This document shows, piece after piece, positions 1 through 6,949 of a DNA stretch of 14,857 bases (the first letter of the stretch is position 1; each line of letters begins with the position of its first letter). Source of the DNA: an uncultured Prevotellaceae bacterium (GTDB lineage Bacteria > Bacteroidota > Bacteroidia > Bacteroidales > Bacteroidaceae); NCBI GenBank assembly GCA_945827465.1, contig CALZOH010000058.1:1-14857 (forward strand). Reading direction: 5' to 3'. Both the position numbers and the translations under genes were made by a program. The notes under the pieces were generated by a model. It had not been told where the DNA came from. It worked only from the letters and a program-made list of their open reading frames with translations, and did not search any database.

Positions 1-95
1 AGAGGGGCTTACCCACAATCAAAATCAATAAGAACAATGCATTAAAGCCATTTGCTGGACACCAATATAACTTAATAAGATTCTGCAAAACGTAA
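1..95 (+). CDS. Possible 3' end of an upstream gene (partial)
   Basis: Reading frame 3 is open from the left edge to a TAA at 93-95, giving about 30 residues that end in IRFCKT. The only support is that a strong rightward terminator hairpin begins right at this stop codon, as expected at the end of a rightward gene. I do not recognise the protein tail. The other two rightward frames stop at 29-31 and 43-45, so the upstream gene could instead end there. The fragment is too short for a functional call. Confidence 0.25.
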   Translation, partial: RGLPTIKINKNNALKPFAGHQYNLIRFCKT

Positions 96-142
96 GACTC
101 TCTCGAATAGCGGTTCTTTTGTCCCTTTCGAGAGAGCCTTTT
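94..142 (+). terminator. Rho-independent terminator of the upstream gene
   Basis: Two 14-nt arms (94-107 and 127-140) pair with a single mismatch near the base. The core is CTCTCTCGAA against TTCGAGAGAG, with a 19-nt loop. The stem runs into TTTT at 139-142 followed by a T-rich stretch. This is a convincing rightward terminator and separates the material at the left edge from everything downstream. Confidence 0.8.
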
Positions 143-181
143 GTTGTAGTTAGAGGGTGCTTTGTTGATTGTCGAATAGTT

Positions 182-300
182 GTAGGGGCGTATTGCATAC
201 GCCCTCACGTGGGCGAAAACGAAACGATGGCGAGGAACAAAACACCCTTGTATGATGTGCAACTTCGCCGCCGTGAAGGGCATATACGATACGCCCCTAC
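182..300. repeat. REP/BIME-like inverted hairpin pair
   Basis: A 23-nt unit starting GTAGGGGCGTAT (182-204) recurs in inverted orientation at 278-300, ending ATACGCCCCTAC. It differs at three positions. Each unit is also a small palindrome. In the left copy, GGGCGTAT (186-193) pairs perfectly with ATACGCCC (197-204) around a 3-nt loop. In the right copy the equivalent 7-bp stem has one mismatch. About 73 bp separate the copies. From general knowledge, this GGGGCGTAT/ATACGCCCC pattern is a common intergenic repeat in gut bacteria; that it is multicopy in this genome is inference. The small open reading frame across the region is an artefact of the repeat. Confidence 0.7.
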
Positions 301-345
301 GGTTTTTGACTGAATTCATTCATAACTTGATAATAAGGTAAGTTA

Positions 346-375
346 AAGGCTGACTCCTTTGGAGGAATCAGCCTT
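346..375 (-). terminator. Hairpin terminator of the leftward lipoprotein gene
   Basis: AAGGCTGA (346-353) pairs with TCAGCCTT (368-375). After one mismatch (C354/A367), TCCT (355-358) pairs with AGGA (363-366) around a TTGG tetraloop. It lies 38 nt beyond the stop codon of the leftward lipoprotein gene. The T tract on the leftward strand is short and broken, so termination there may be imperfect. It could act in both directions. Confidence 0.6.
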
Positions 376-413
376 GCTGTTATGATTCTATGAATCTTTG
401 TCGGATGAATGTT

Positions 414-1310
414 CTAATTGAACTCTTCATCAAGTTTTGACAATCCAAAGAATTGACTTCCGGTGATGACGGATGTGTTGGTCGTATTCTTTTTGTTGTT
501 CGTTACTTTAGCGATTACGTTACTCTCCATTTCACCATAAAATGTTTCGTCGCTTGTGCCTGCATAGAGGTGGCTAAGGAACTTCAAGTCGATCGTGCCT
601 TCAACGTCGAATGTGGCATCGGTGAAATTGCCTACTTTGCCTGTTACCAATGCTTGTTTATCAGGATTCAGACGATATTTCACGTGGTAAGTAATTTGGG
701 CGGTATTACCTTCACCTCTAGTATAAGTATATTCTGATATCAGGTTATCAACCACGTCATCAATGTAGAAGTACTGAGTAGCCCTACCCATACTTCCGAA
801 TCTCATGCCGTGCACCTTAAAGCGTTTGGCACTCATTAAGAAGCCTGCAATTGATTCAGGAGCGATGTCACAGTATTCACCTTTTTTCTTCATGGTGCAG
901 GTGTCGCCGCTGGCAGCATCCACATATTTGATGTTTGTTGGTTCAAAGGAGCATACTTTACATTCTGAAGGCTGTTCATTCTGGATGAATGTCAGTGTTT
1001 GCAATTTGGGGTCGTAGTTGAGGTCAAATGCTCTTGTGAGTTCTACGTTACTACTGTCTCGATAAATATTTAAACCACCCATGACGAATACGTGGTTGTG
1101 TTGCAGTACGTTCACGTGTCCTTCTTTGTCAATCACCCATTGGCCCATCATGGGCTTGCTTGACTTCAATGACCAAGATCCGGCCAACAGCTCGTTGGGG
1201 TTTACAATACCTTGGTCCTGATCAGAATCAGAATCTGAGCAACTCGATAGGCATAATGAAAAGGTCATTACTGCCAGTAATGACATCAGTTTAATGAAAT
1301 AGTTGTGCAT
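414..1310 (-). CDS. Surface-type lipoprotein of unknown function
   Basis: This is a 298-residue predicted lipoprotein. The chosen ATG (1308-1310) gives a normal signal peptide of about 23 residues ending in the lipobox LSSC (Cys24). An upstream in-frame start at 1394 would add 28 residues before it and is unlikely. Directly after the Cys comes SDSDSDQDQ, an acidic Ser/Asp tract like the lipoprotein export signal that sends Bacteroidetes lipoproteins to the cell surface. The mature part begins LLAGSWSL, reminiscent of the first strand of lipocalin-like domains (G-x-W). It continues as a probable beta-rich fold with a short Cys-containing stretch (SECKVCSF) and a further Cys pair (GDTCTMKKKGEYC). 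No enzyme motif is visible. It is divergent from the fimbrillin operon and ends in its own hairpin, so it is a separate unit. A role in the pilus is only suggested by position. Confidence 0.85.
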   Translation of the reverse strand: MHNYFIKLMSLLAVMTFSLCLSSCSDSDSDQDQGIVNPNELLAGSWSLKSSKPMMGQWVIDKEGHVNVLQHNHVFVMGGLNIYRDSSNVELTRAFDLNYDPKLQTLTFIQNEQPSECKVCSFEPTNIKYVDAASGDTCTMKKKGEYCDIAPESIAGFLMSAKRFKVHGMRFGSMGRATQYFYIDDVVDNLISEYTYTRGEGNTAQITYHVKYRLNPDKQALVTGKVGNFTDATFDVEGTIDLKFLSHLYAGTSDETFYGEMESNVIAKVTNNKKNTTNTSVITGSQFFGLSKLDEEFN

Positions 1311-1353
1311 AATAAAAATGTGAGAATGATGTAAAAAATGATATTTGAGGTTG

Positions 1354-1361
1354 CAAATATT
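1354..1361 (-). promoter_or_regulatory. Possible -7 element for the lipoprotein gene
   Basis: On the leftward strand this reads AATATTTG, matching the Bacteroidetes -7 consensus TAnnTTTG at five of six fixed positions and lying 44 nt upstream of the chosen ATG. No convincing TTTG -33 element is seen at the expected distance. Another near match, CATCTTTG, lies just upstream. This is a weak call. Confidence 0.3.
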
Positions 1362-1430
1362 ACAAAGATGTTCCGAGATAGCGGTAATAACCACCTAAAA
1401 TGTTATAAATGTATTAAAATTGATAAATTA

Positions 1431-1438
1431 CCCCCCCC
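1431..1438. repeat. C8 homopolymer tract by the operon promoter
   Basis: Eight consecutive C residues on the rightward strand lie immediately upstream of the putative -33 region of the pilus operon, at roughly -50 to -44 from the predicted transcription start. They stand out in an otherwise AT-rich stretch. Homopolymer C/G runs are classic slipped-strand mispairing sites, though eight is short. Confidence 0.8.
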
Positions 1439-1440
1439 AT

Positions 1441-1475
1441 TTTGATTGGAATGATTGTTGTTTTTCTTAAATTTG
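1441..1475 (+). promoter_or_regulatory. Bacteroidetes-type promoter of the pilus operon
   Basis: TAAATTTG at 1468-1475 is a full match to the Bacteroidetes -7 element TAnnTTTG. TTTG lies at 1441-1444 with a spacer of 23 nt, which is rather long; ATTG at 1445-1448 would give a more typical 19 nt. Transcription would start near 1482, leaving a leader of about 148 nt before the ATG at 1630. No other TAnnTTTG match was found in the short gaps between the downstream genes, so this is likely the main promoter for all seven. Confidence 0.6.
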
Positions 1476-1629
1476 CATGTTCTAAGCAGGTGAAACTGTA
1501 TGCTAACCAAACTGCTACGGCGGTTGATGTTTGAAACGAATCGTTGTTGAAAATTGAAAATCGTAGATATTACTTGAAAGAGTGATTGAAAGATGAAGTT
1601 TTAGGAACTATTTGTAATCTCTGTATCAG

Positions 1630-3054
1630 ATGAAGGGATTAGGGTTAATATTTTTGCTGTTGTTGATAAGTTGTGCGCATGTAGTCCGTGCGCAGAGCCA
1701 AGGCTATGCAGCTCTTCCCGGTCATCCGTTTGTTTATGTCAGCAGTGATATGAATGCCGTTGTGCCGACTATCAGCGACTCGCTCTTCAATGCTTCTGCC
1801 CGTGGTGTAAGATTCCAGGTGAATCGTACCGAACTGCGTCCCCATGATCCTTTTGTTACGCTCTATAAGAAACAAATTGCTCCCCTGCTTCGCGACAAGG
1901 GACTCGTGCTTCGGCACATCATCGTAAAAGGTGCGGCATCGCCCGAAGGCCCTTACGACAACAACTGTCGCCTGAGTCGTGAGCGTACCCAACAGTTGAT
2001 AGCGTTTTTAAGCAGTCAGTTGGGTGGGAACTTCGATACGTCGCGTATCGAGTATGACAGCATTTGTGAGGATTACGAGTATTTGGTCACATTGATGAAT
2101 GAGGCTCATGACGCCGAGGCTGCCGAAGTGGCACGCATTTGGCAAGAGAGTGGACAGAGTGAACCTGTGTGTAAGCAAAAACTCATGTCGTTGAAGGGCG
2201 GTAGCACGTGGCGCCGTCTGTTGAAGGAATATTTCCCCTCTCTTCGTCAGGCTCGTATCATGCTTTTCTTCGGACGTGTTCCCGACCCGGTCCAAAAACT
2301 TGAGTTGTCTGAAGCCGAATGGCCGGCCTTCGGTTTGGGACTGCTGCCGGAACTGGGTAAAGTGTCTGCGTGGGACTTGAACAATATCGTGGTGGGTACT
2401 CCGATAGCAGGTCTTGACGTGCCCAAAGTGGTGAAGGGTGTGCGCCTGCCGTTGATAGCTGTTCGTACCAACTTGGTTCACGACTTCTTCTATATGCCTA
2501 ACTTCGGTTTTGCTCCTTCGGGCAACATCCAATTGGAATATTTCCCTCGCAGTGGGCGTTTCACCTACAATGTTGGATTCTCTTTCAGCAACCATCGTCA
2601 TTATGGCGAGAGCAAATTCTTCCAGATTCGTGACGTACAATTGGAAATGAGACGATACTTCCGCAAGGGGCATCCTTATCGTGGAGCCTATTTGGCTGCT
2701 TATGCCCACGGTTTTGCTTATGGCATCGGCTTCGGCCCCCAAAAAGGTTGGGAAGGAGAAGGTCTGGGCGGAGGATTATCAGCCGGTTATACCGTGAAGT
2801 TGAGTCGTGACGGTCATTTCCGACTGGAAGCCATGGCATCTTTCGGGGCCTTTACCACCAAGTACGACCCTTACGTGTGGGGAAATCCCATTACGGGCGA
2901 GGCCGACGGAAAGTATTATTACGACTACAAGGGCACAGCCAGCAAGTTCAAGAAGCGTAACCGTGTCTTTACGTGGATGGGGCCCACCAATCTGGGCTTG
3001 CAGTTGACCTACGACCTTATTTACCGCAAACGCGAGAAAGGGGGTCAGTTATGA
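1630..3054 (+). CDS. OmpA-like / DUF3575 outer-membrane protein
   Basis: This 474-residue exported protein opens the pilus operon. A signal peptide with a Leu-rich core ends VRA-Q (cut near residue 21/22). A Cys15 in the core (LISC) could mimic a lipobox, but the hydrophobic stretch continues past it. Residues ~55-215 resemble an OmpA-type peptidoglycan-binding module: a strand RGVRFQVNRTEL, then VKGAASPEG (about 99-107) and LSRERTQQL (about 115-123), the usual positions of the family's conserved strand and helix. A second conserved patch reads LKGGSTWRRLLKEYFPSLR. Residues ~278-470 match DUF3575, starting RTNLVHDFFYMPNFG and rich in Gly/aromatic strands typical of an outer-membrane beta-barrel or sheet. 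In Bacteroidales such proteins are found beside DUF5119 and fimbrillin genes. A role in anchoring or assembling the fimbria is inferred; none is proved by the sequence. Its stop overlaps the next start (ATGA). Confidence 0.85.
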   Translation: MKGLGLIFLLLLISCAHVVRAQSQGYAALPGHPFVYVSSDMNAVVPTISDSLFNASARGVRFQVNRTELRPHDPFVTLYKKQIAPLLRDKGLVLRHIIVKGAASPEGPYDNNCRLSRERTQQLIAFLSSQLGGNFDTSRIEYDSICEDYEYLVTLMNEAHDAEAAEVARIWQESGQSEPVCKQKLMSLKGGSTWRRLLKEYFPSLRQARIMLFFGRVPDPVQKLELSEAEWPAFGLGLLPELGKVSAWDLNNIVVGTPIAGLDVPKVVKGVRLPLIAVRTNLVHDFFYMPNFGFAPSGNIQLEYFPRSGRFTYNVGFSFSNHRHYGESKFFQIRDVQLEMRRYFRKGHPYRGAYLAAYAHGFAYGIGFGPQKGWEGEGLGGGLSAGYTVKLSRDGHFRLEAMASFGAFTTKYDPYVWGNPITGEADGKYYYDYKGTASKFKKRNRVFTWMGPTNLGLQLTYDLIYRKREKGGQL

Positions 3055-4256
3055 TGAAGACATCCATCAAACGAATGAAGAGTTGGAAGAATCGCATGGC
3101 GCAGTGGCTTTCAATCGTTCTGATACATTGCTCGCTGTTTACAGCTACTTCGTGCATTGAACCGCCCCTTTACCTTCCTGCCGAGGAAGTCCTCGTCGAG
3201 ATGCCTATCGTCATCATGGACATGGAAATTGTTTGGAATGTCGATGTAGACTGGAAAACGCAGTGGTTGTACGGATGGGATGTGATTGACGAGGAGATAT
3301 CGGGGTCCATCAACTATCCGATGCCGACCAACTACGAGGTGCGTCGCTATTATCTCGGTAGTGAGCCCAATCAGCCTCACACCCGTGAGGGCATGGACGG
3401 CTTCACCATCTTTGCTCCTTCTTTCCGTCGGACCTATAACTTTGGCTATTATGACCTGTTGCTGTGGAGCAACATCGATTCTCCCACCGGAACTCAGGTG
3501 CTTCTGGTGGATGACAGCAGTGTAGATGAAGTCTATGCTTCCACAACGGCCACTCGTGGAATGCTGAACGAGATTACCGGTGCCTCTTCGCCAGTCACCG
3601 GCTTGTATAATCAGCCCGAAATCTTCTATTCTGCCTATGAGCAGAACATTTATATATCACGTTATCCGGAGGATTACGATTACTTCGACGAGGAACAGAA
3701 GGTGTGGGTGAAGCGCATCAACACCAGTCTGACGCCTTTGGTGTATATCTACTTGGTGCAAGTGATACTCCATCACAACGATGGTCGCGTAGTGGGTGTA
3801 ACGGGCGATGCTGCCGTTTCGGCCTTTGCCAGCAGCACCAATGTCAATACGGGTCACACCGGTAATCGTCCTTGTATGGTCTACTTCCCCATGCGCATGA
3901 AGCAAGGGATAGACTACCGGGATGAGAAGGTAGATGTGATAGGAGGGAAACTGACCACCTTCGGCCTGTGTGACATGGATGGTTGGCGCAACAACACCCG
4001 TGCCGAATACATGGGAACGCGTACCGACCTGGAAAATAAACTCTACCTGACCATGCAGTTCAGTAACGGTCAGGAGAAAACCTTCAACTTCCCGATTACG
4101 GAGCAGTGCAGAAGTCGTGCCCACGGCGGCGTCATTACCATCGAGTTGGATGCCCGAGAGTTGGACATCCCAACGCCGGGCAATCCCGGTTCAAAAAACC
4201 TCTTCGTTCCCAACTTGGAGGATTACGAGAATATAGATTATGATATACCTATGTAG
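3051..4256 (+). CDS. DUF5119 lipoprotein, candidate pilus anchor
   Basis: This is a 401-residue lipoprotein. The start ATG at 3051 overlaps the preceding stop as ATGA, implying translational coupling; the frame stays open upstream to 2973 but that would lie inside the DUF3575 gene. The n-region is long and basic, and the signal ends TATSC (Cys35). Later Mets at residues 9 and 16 are possible starts. The mature start IEPPLYLP lacks the acidic tract seen in its neighbours. The body (EMPIVIMDMEIVWNVDVDW, later EVRRYYL and a GGVITIELDARELDIP strand near the end) fits the DUF5119 family, which accompanies DUF3575 and fimbrillin genes in Bacteroidales. It has no [ST]RA motif 29-34 residues after the Cys and in fact no Arg in that stretch. 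It would therefore keep its lipid, like the FimB/Mfa2 anchors of type V pili. That anchor role is inference. Confidence 0.8.
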   Translation: MMKTSIKRMKSWKNRMAQWLSIVLIHCSLFTATSCIEPPLYLPAEEVLVEMPIVIMDMEIVWNVDVDWKTQWLYGWDVIDEEISGSINYPMPTNYEVRRYYLGSEPNQPHTREGMDGFTIFAPSFRRTYNFGYYDLLLWSNIDSPTGTQVLLVDDSSVDEVYASTTATRGMLNEITGASSPVTGLYNQPEIFYSAYEQNIYISRYPEDYDYFDEEQKVWVKRINTSLTPLVYIYLVQVILHHNDGRVVGVTGDAAVSAFASSTNVNTGHTGNRPCMVYFPMRMKQGIDYRDEKVDVIGGKLTTFGLCDMDGWRNNTRAEYMGTRTDLENKLYLTMQFSNGQEKTFNFPITEQCRSRAHGGVITIELDARELDIPTPGNPGSKNLFVPNLEDYENIDYDIPM

Positions 4257-4326
4257 TAGAGAACAATGATAATCAACAATCATATCCATCATGAAAAAGA
4301 ATAATAACGTATATAATTTAATTATT

Positions 4327-6897
4327 ATGAAGAAGTGTCTCTATCTTGCACTTGCTGCGATCACATTTGCAGCGTGTACAAATGACGCGGATTATTCCTT
4401 GAGCGGACAAGGAAATCCGGAAAATGCTATCGGCTTCCAGGTGATGGGGCGTAACACGATTACGCGTGCCACCTCTCTGAATCAAGCCGGTCACTACAAT
4501 TTCGGTGTTTTTGGATATAAGAGTACCGATCAGGTCAATCCTATTATGGGTAACTACCTTGTAGGATATTTCGATAATGTTAAGGGATATGAAGAGACCG
4601 GCAGCACGGTCGGTGATCAACATGGAGTAGCAGATGGTCAGTCCTATTGGATGTATGATGGAATGGGTAAGGATCAGTACAGCGGTACATACGCAGGTGG
4701 TACTCCTGACCGTTTCTATCTTTCAAACAACCCATTGCAGTATGTTAAATATTGGGATAAGAGTGCTCCAACAACCTGTTTCTATGCTTATGCTCCCTAT
4801 GTGGGGTCTGACACTCCTGGCGAGCGCGTTACGTATGTAGACGGTACCAAGCAAAGTGCAACTGGTGAGGATACTTATGTAATGAATTTCCCTAACGGAA
4901 CTATCAAGGCCGGTTATGATGATGCATCCAAGTATGAGTTTATGTATGCTTCGACAACAGTGTCCAGTGGCGATTATGGGCATGATGTATCTCTTGACTT
5001 CAAACGTCTTGTTGCTAAGGTAAACATTAAGTTCTGGGAAGAAGTTCCAGGGTATAAAGTACGCATCCTCGATTTAAAAGAGGGTACTTACAAAGGAGTT
5101 CAAGCTGCTGCTTCTATTAAAGTTAAAGATGGTAGTATTGGTTCATATGGCTACAGAGGTGGTAGATATTATACTTCTAATGGTGCGAAGATTCAGTTTG
5201 CCAATGGTGCTCTGTCAGGTAGTATCAAACAGTATGTAGGTGCAACAGCTACAAATGCAGTTCCTTTGGTGTTTGACGCCCCAACGGCAGCAAAGATTGG
5301 TGAGAATCGTCCTGAGGCTTCTGCTTCTGCCACTACTTACTTTGCAATTCCGAAGGGAGCAACAGCAAATGTATTAAGAGCTGGTGATGATTATTCTGCT
5401 ACTGGTGCGGCTCCTGATGCCGATCTTGCATTGACCGGTTTCACCTTCCATGTTACTTATGAACTGACGGCTGAAGATACCGGTGAGCATATTATCGTGA
5501 AGAATGCAACTGTGCGCGTTCCGTGCAATTACTGTAATTGGGAGATGAACAAGCATTATACTTATATCTTTAAGATTACAAGCAATAGCAATGGTTCTAC
5601 AGAACTTGATCCATCAATCGATCCTACAGATCCGGAAGTGCCAACAATAGAAACACTTTATCCGATTGTGTTCGATAACTGCACTATTCAAGATTGGATA
5701 GAGGATGAATCAGAGTGGAATATTACTGACGAAACAGTTGGTAGTTACCACAACATAACTCTGTCTTCATATTCATTGGTTAGTGGTGATGTAGAGATTG
5801 ACATTGCCGATGGTGATTTGCATAACGGTCATGCTATAGATTGGACTAAAGTTTCAGTCACTTGTCCAGATGGAACATCGACTCTTACGGTGAACGATCC
5901 AGATGGAACGATTCACACTAAGCATTATGTAACTGTTGCAACTGGTTCTGCTGCCGGTACCTATACAGTAAAGTATGATTGCTCTGGTGTTGATGTTAAT
6001 GGAAATCATCCTTCAACATGGAAGACTTACTTCGTTGTGGGTAATACATACACAATCAACACTCACCACAATATTATTGGTTGCAATGGTAATGAGACTT
6101 CTGCCAAGTTGAATATTACAGCCACGAAGGATGGCAGTAGTTACACGCCTAACACTACTGATCTGAAGATTGACTATCCGTCTAATTTCACTGATGAACA
6201 AAAGAAGAATGTGGTAATTAATGGTACCGATGTAGAAGTAAAGAAAGGGGCTGCTCCTGGTGTTTATAAGGTGGTTCTTACTATTAATGAGGGTTCTGCT
6301 GTTAAGGTTGCAGAAAAGACCTTCACTGTGAAGGACTTCAACTTTGAGATTAATCCTAACGTGATATACAATAATGGTGCTGCAACTACCATCACATGTA
6401 GCCAGTGGAATAGTGAAGTTACTGATAAATATACTTCAACCTTGGGTTCAGTTTCCAACAATACAATCTCTGTTCCCAATAATTCTGCAGAAGGTACTTA
6501 CACGATTACTTACACAGTATGGGATGATGCGGCTACGGTTACTTACGATAAGACCTTTAAAGTGCGCAATACCCATTCTGTAACTGTTGGTGCTCAGCTT
6601 CAACGCAGTGTAGGTACAACTACAGGAGATGATTATTCAACGGCAAAGATTGTTATTAGCACATTGGTTAATGGTGCAGTTCCAAGTGCATCCGTTTTGG
6701 ATAAACTCTCTATCGTTGACGCAAATAAGAATGCTACAACTGATGGCGATTTTAAAATTGAGGCTGGTTCAGATGACGGTCATTATACTCTCACCTGTAA
6801 GCGCAGTGTAGCTACAGGTACTTACTATGTGAAGTTTACTTCAACGGTTGCTGGCCAAGATAAGGATGAGTTTGCTGGTTTTGTAGTTGTTGAATAA
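4327..6897 (+). CDS. Fimbrillin-family lipoprotein with C-terminal Ig-like repeats
   Basis: This is an 856-residue lipoprotein. The ATG at 4327 gives a compact signal peptide with lipobox FAAC (Cys17). An in-frame ATG at 4291 would add 12 residues and cannot be excluded. ITRA (Arg47) lies 30 residues after the Cys, as expected for FimA-type pilin maturation. The fimbrillin domain runs to about residue 460. It shows a conserved strand FKRLVAKVNIKFW, a CNYCNWEMNKHYTYIFKI block, and the closing motif CTIQDW (Trp457). After it come about four Ig-like modules of roughly 75-110 residues. Each contains a G-x-Y strand (GTYTVKY at 544, GVYKVV at 645, GTYTITY at 723, GTYYVKF at 831) and closes with a Val-rich strand such as KTFTVKDF or KTFKVRNT. 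By eye its codons are more AT-rich than those of the two genes upstream. It may be a long adhesin or stalk subunit; the ligand is unknown. Confidence 0.85.
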   Translation: MKKCLYLALAAITFAACTNDADYSLSGQGNPENAIGFQVMGRNTITRATSLNQAGHYNFGVFGYKSTDQVNPIMGNYLVGYFDNVKGYEETGSTVGDQHGVADGQSYWMYDGMGKDQYSGTYAGGTPDRFYLSNNPLQYVKYWDKSAPTTCFYAYAPYVGSDTPGERVTYVDGTKQSATGEDTYVMNFPNGTIKAGYDDASKYEFMYASTTVSSGDYGHDVSLDFKRLVAKVNIKFWEEVPGYKVRILDLKEGTYKGVQAAASIKVKDGSIGSYGYRGGRYYTSNGAKIQFANGALSGSIKQYVGATATNAVPLVFDAPTAAKIGENRPEASASATTYFAIPKGATANVLRAGDDYSATGAAPDADLALTGFTFHVTYELTAEDTGEHIIVKNATVRVPCNYCNWEMNKHYTYIFKITSNSNGSTELDPSIDPTDPEVPTIETLYPIVFDNCTIQDWIEDESEWNITDETVGSYHNITLSSYSLVSGDVEIDIADGDLHNGHAIDWTKVSVTCPDGTSTLTVNDPDGTIHTKHYVTVATGSAAGTYTVKYDCSGVDVNGNHPSTWKTYFVVGNTYTINTHHNIIGCNGNETSAKLNITATKDGSSYTPNTTDLKIDYPSNFTDEQKKNVVINGTDVEVKKGAAPGVYKVVLTINEGSAVKVAEKTFTVKDFNFEINPNVIYNNGAATTITCSQWNSEVTDKYTSTLGSVSNNTISVPNNSAEGTYTITYTVWDDAATVTYDKTFKVRNTHSVTVGAQLQRSVGTTTGDDYSTAKIVISTLVNGAVPSASVLDKLSIVDANKNATTDGDFKIEAGSDDGHYTLTCKRSVATGTYYVKFTSTVAGQDKDEFAGFVVVE

Positions 6898-6949
6898 CCA
6901 ACCAACATAATAGATTAAGTACGTGCGTACCTATTATCATATAACAAAT

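Larger units (their letters stand above)
1311..1629. other. Divergent intergenic region with no gene
   Basis: The 319 bases between the leftward lipoprotein gene and the rightward pilus operon hold a C8 tract (1431-1438), a good rightward promoter (1441-1475), a weaker leftward -7-like element (1354-1361) and a long rightward leader of about 150 nt (1480-1629). The leader includes a small palindrome AACGA-A-TCGTT but no riboswitch-like fold or leader peptide that I can support. I saw no long inverted repeats of the kind that flank invertible promoters in Bacteroides. Confidence 0.7.

Noticed and set aside
119..313. Small rightward reading frame of 64 codons over the left intergenic region
   Set aside because: It begins at a TTG inside the terminator loop and runs through both arms of the inverted repeat. 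The coding appearance is explained by the repeat.
1354..1475. Invertible promoter between the divergent genes
   Set aside because: I looked for matching inverted repeats around the promoter and found only a 5-bp palindrome in the leader (AACGA-A-TCGTT).
2008..2742. Long leftward open frame (about 244 codons) opposite the DUF3575 gene
   Set aside because: It is a shadow of the real gene: no signal peptide or recognisable domain, and the opposite strand has strong family matches and a promoter.
3657..4124. Leftward open frame of about 155 codons opposite the DUF5119 gene
   Set aside because: It is antisense to a well-supported lipoprotein gene, and its product shows no domain.
6706..6741. Second calcium-loop candidate (DANKNATTDGDF) in the last Ig-like module
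   Set aside because: It matches positions 1, 3, 5 and 9 but lacks the Gly at position 6 and the acidic residue at position 12.
6923..6949. GTG start for the single-domain fimbrillin gene
   Set aside because: It adds MRTYYHITN before a complete signal peptide. The ATG at 6950 has a better AT-rich leader. The nearby GTACG-TG-CGTAC palindrome is too short to call a terminator.
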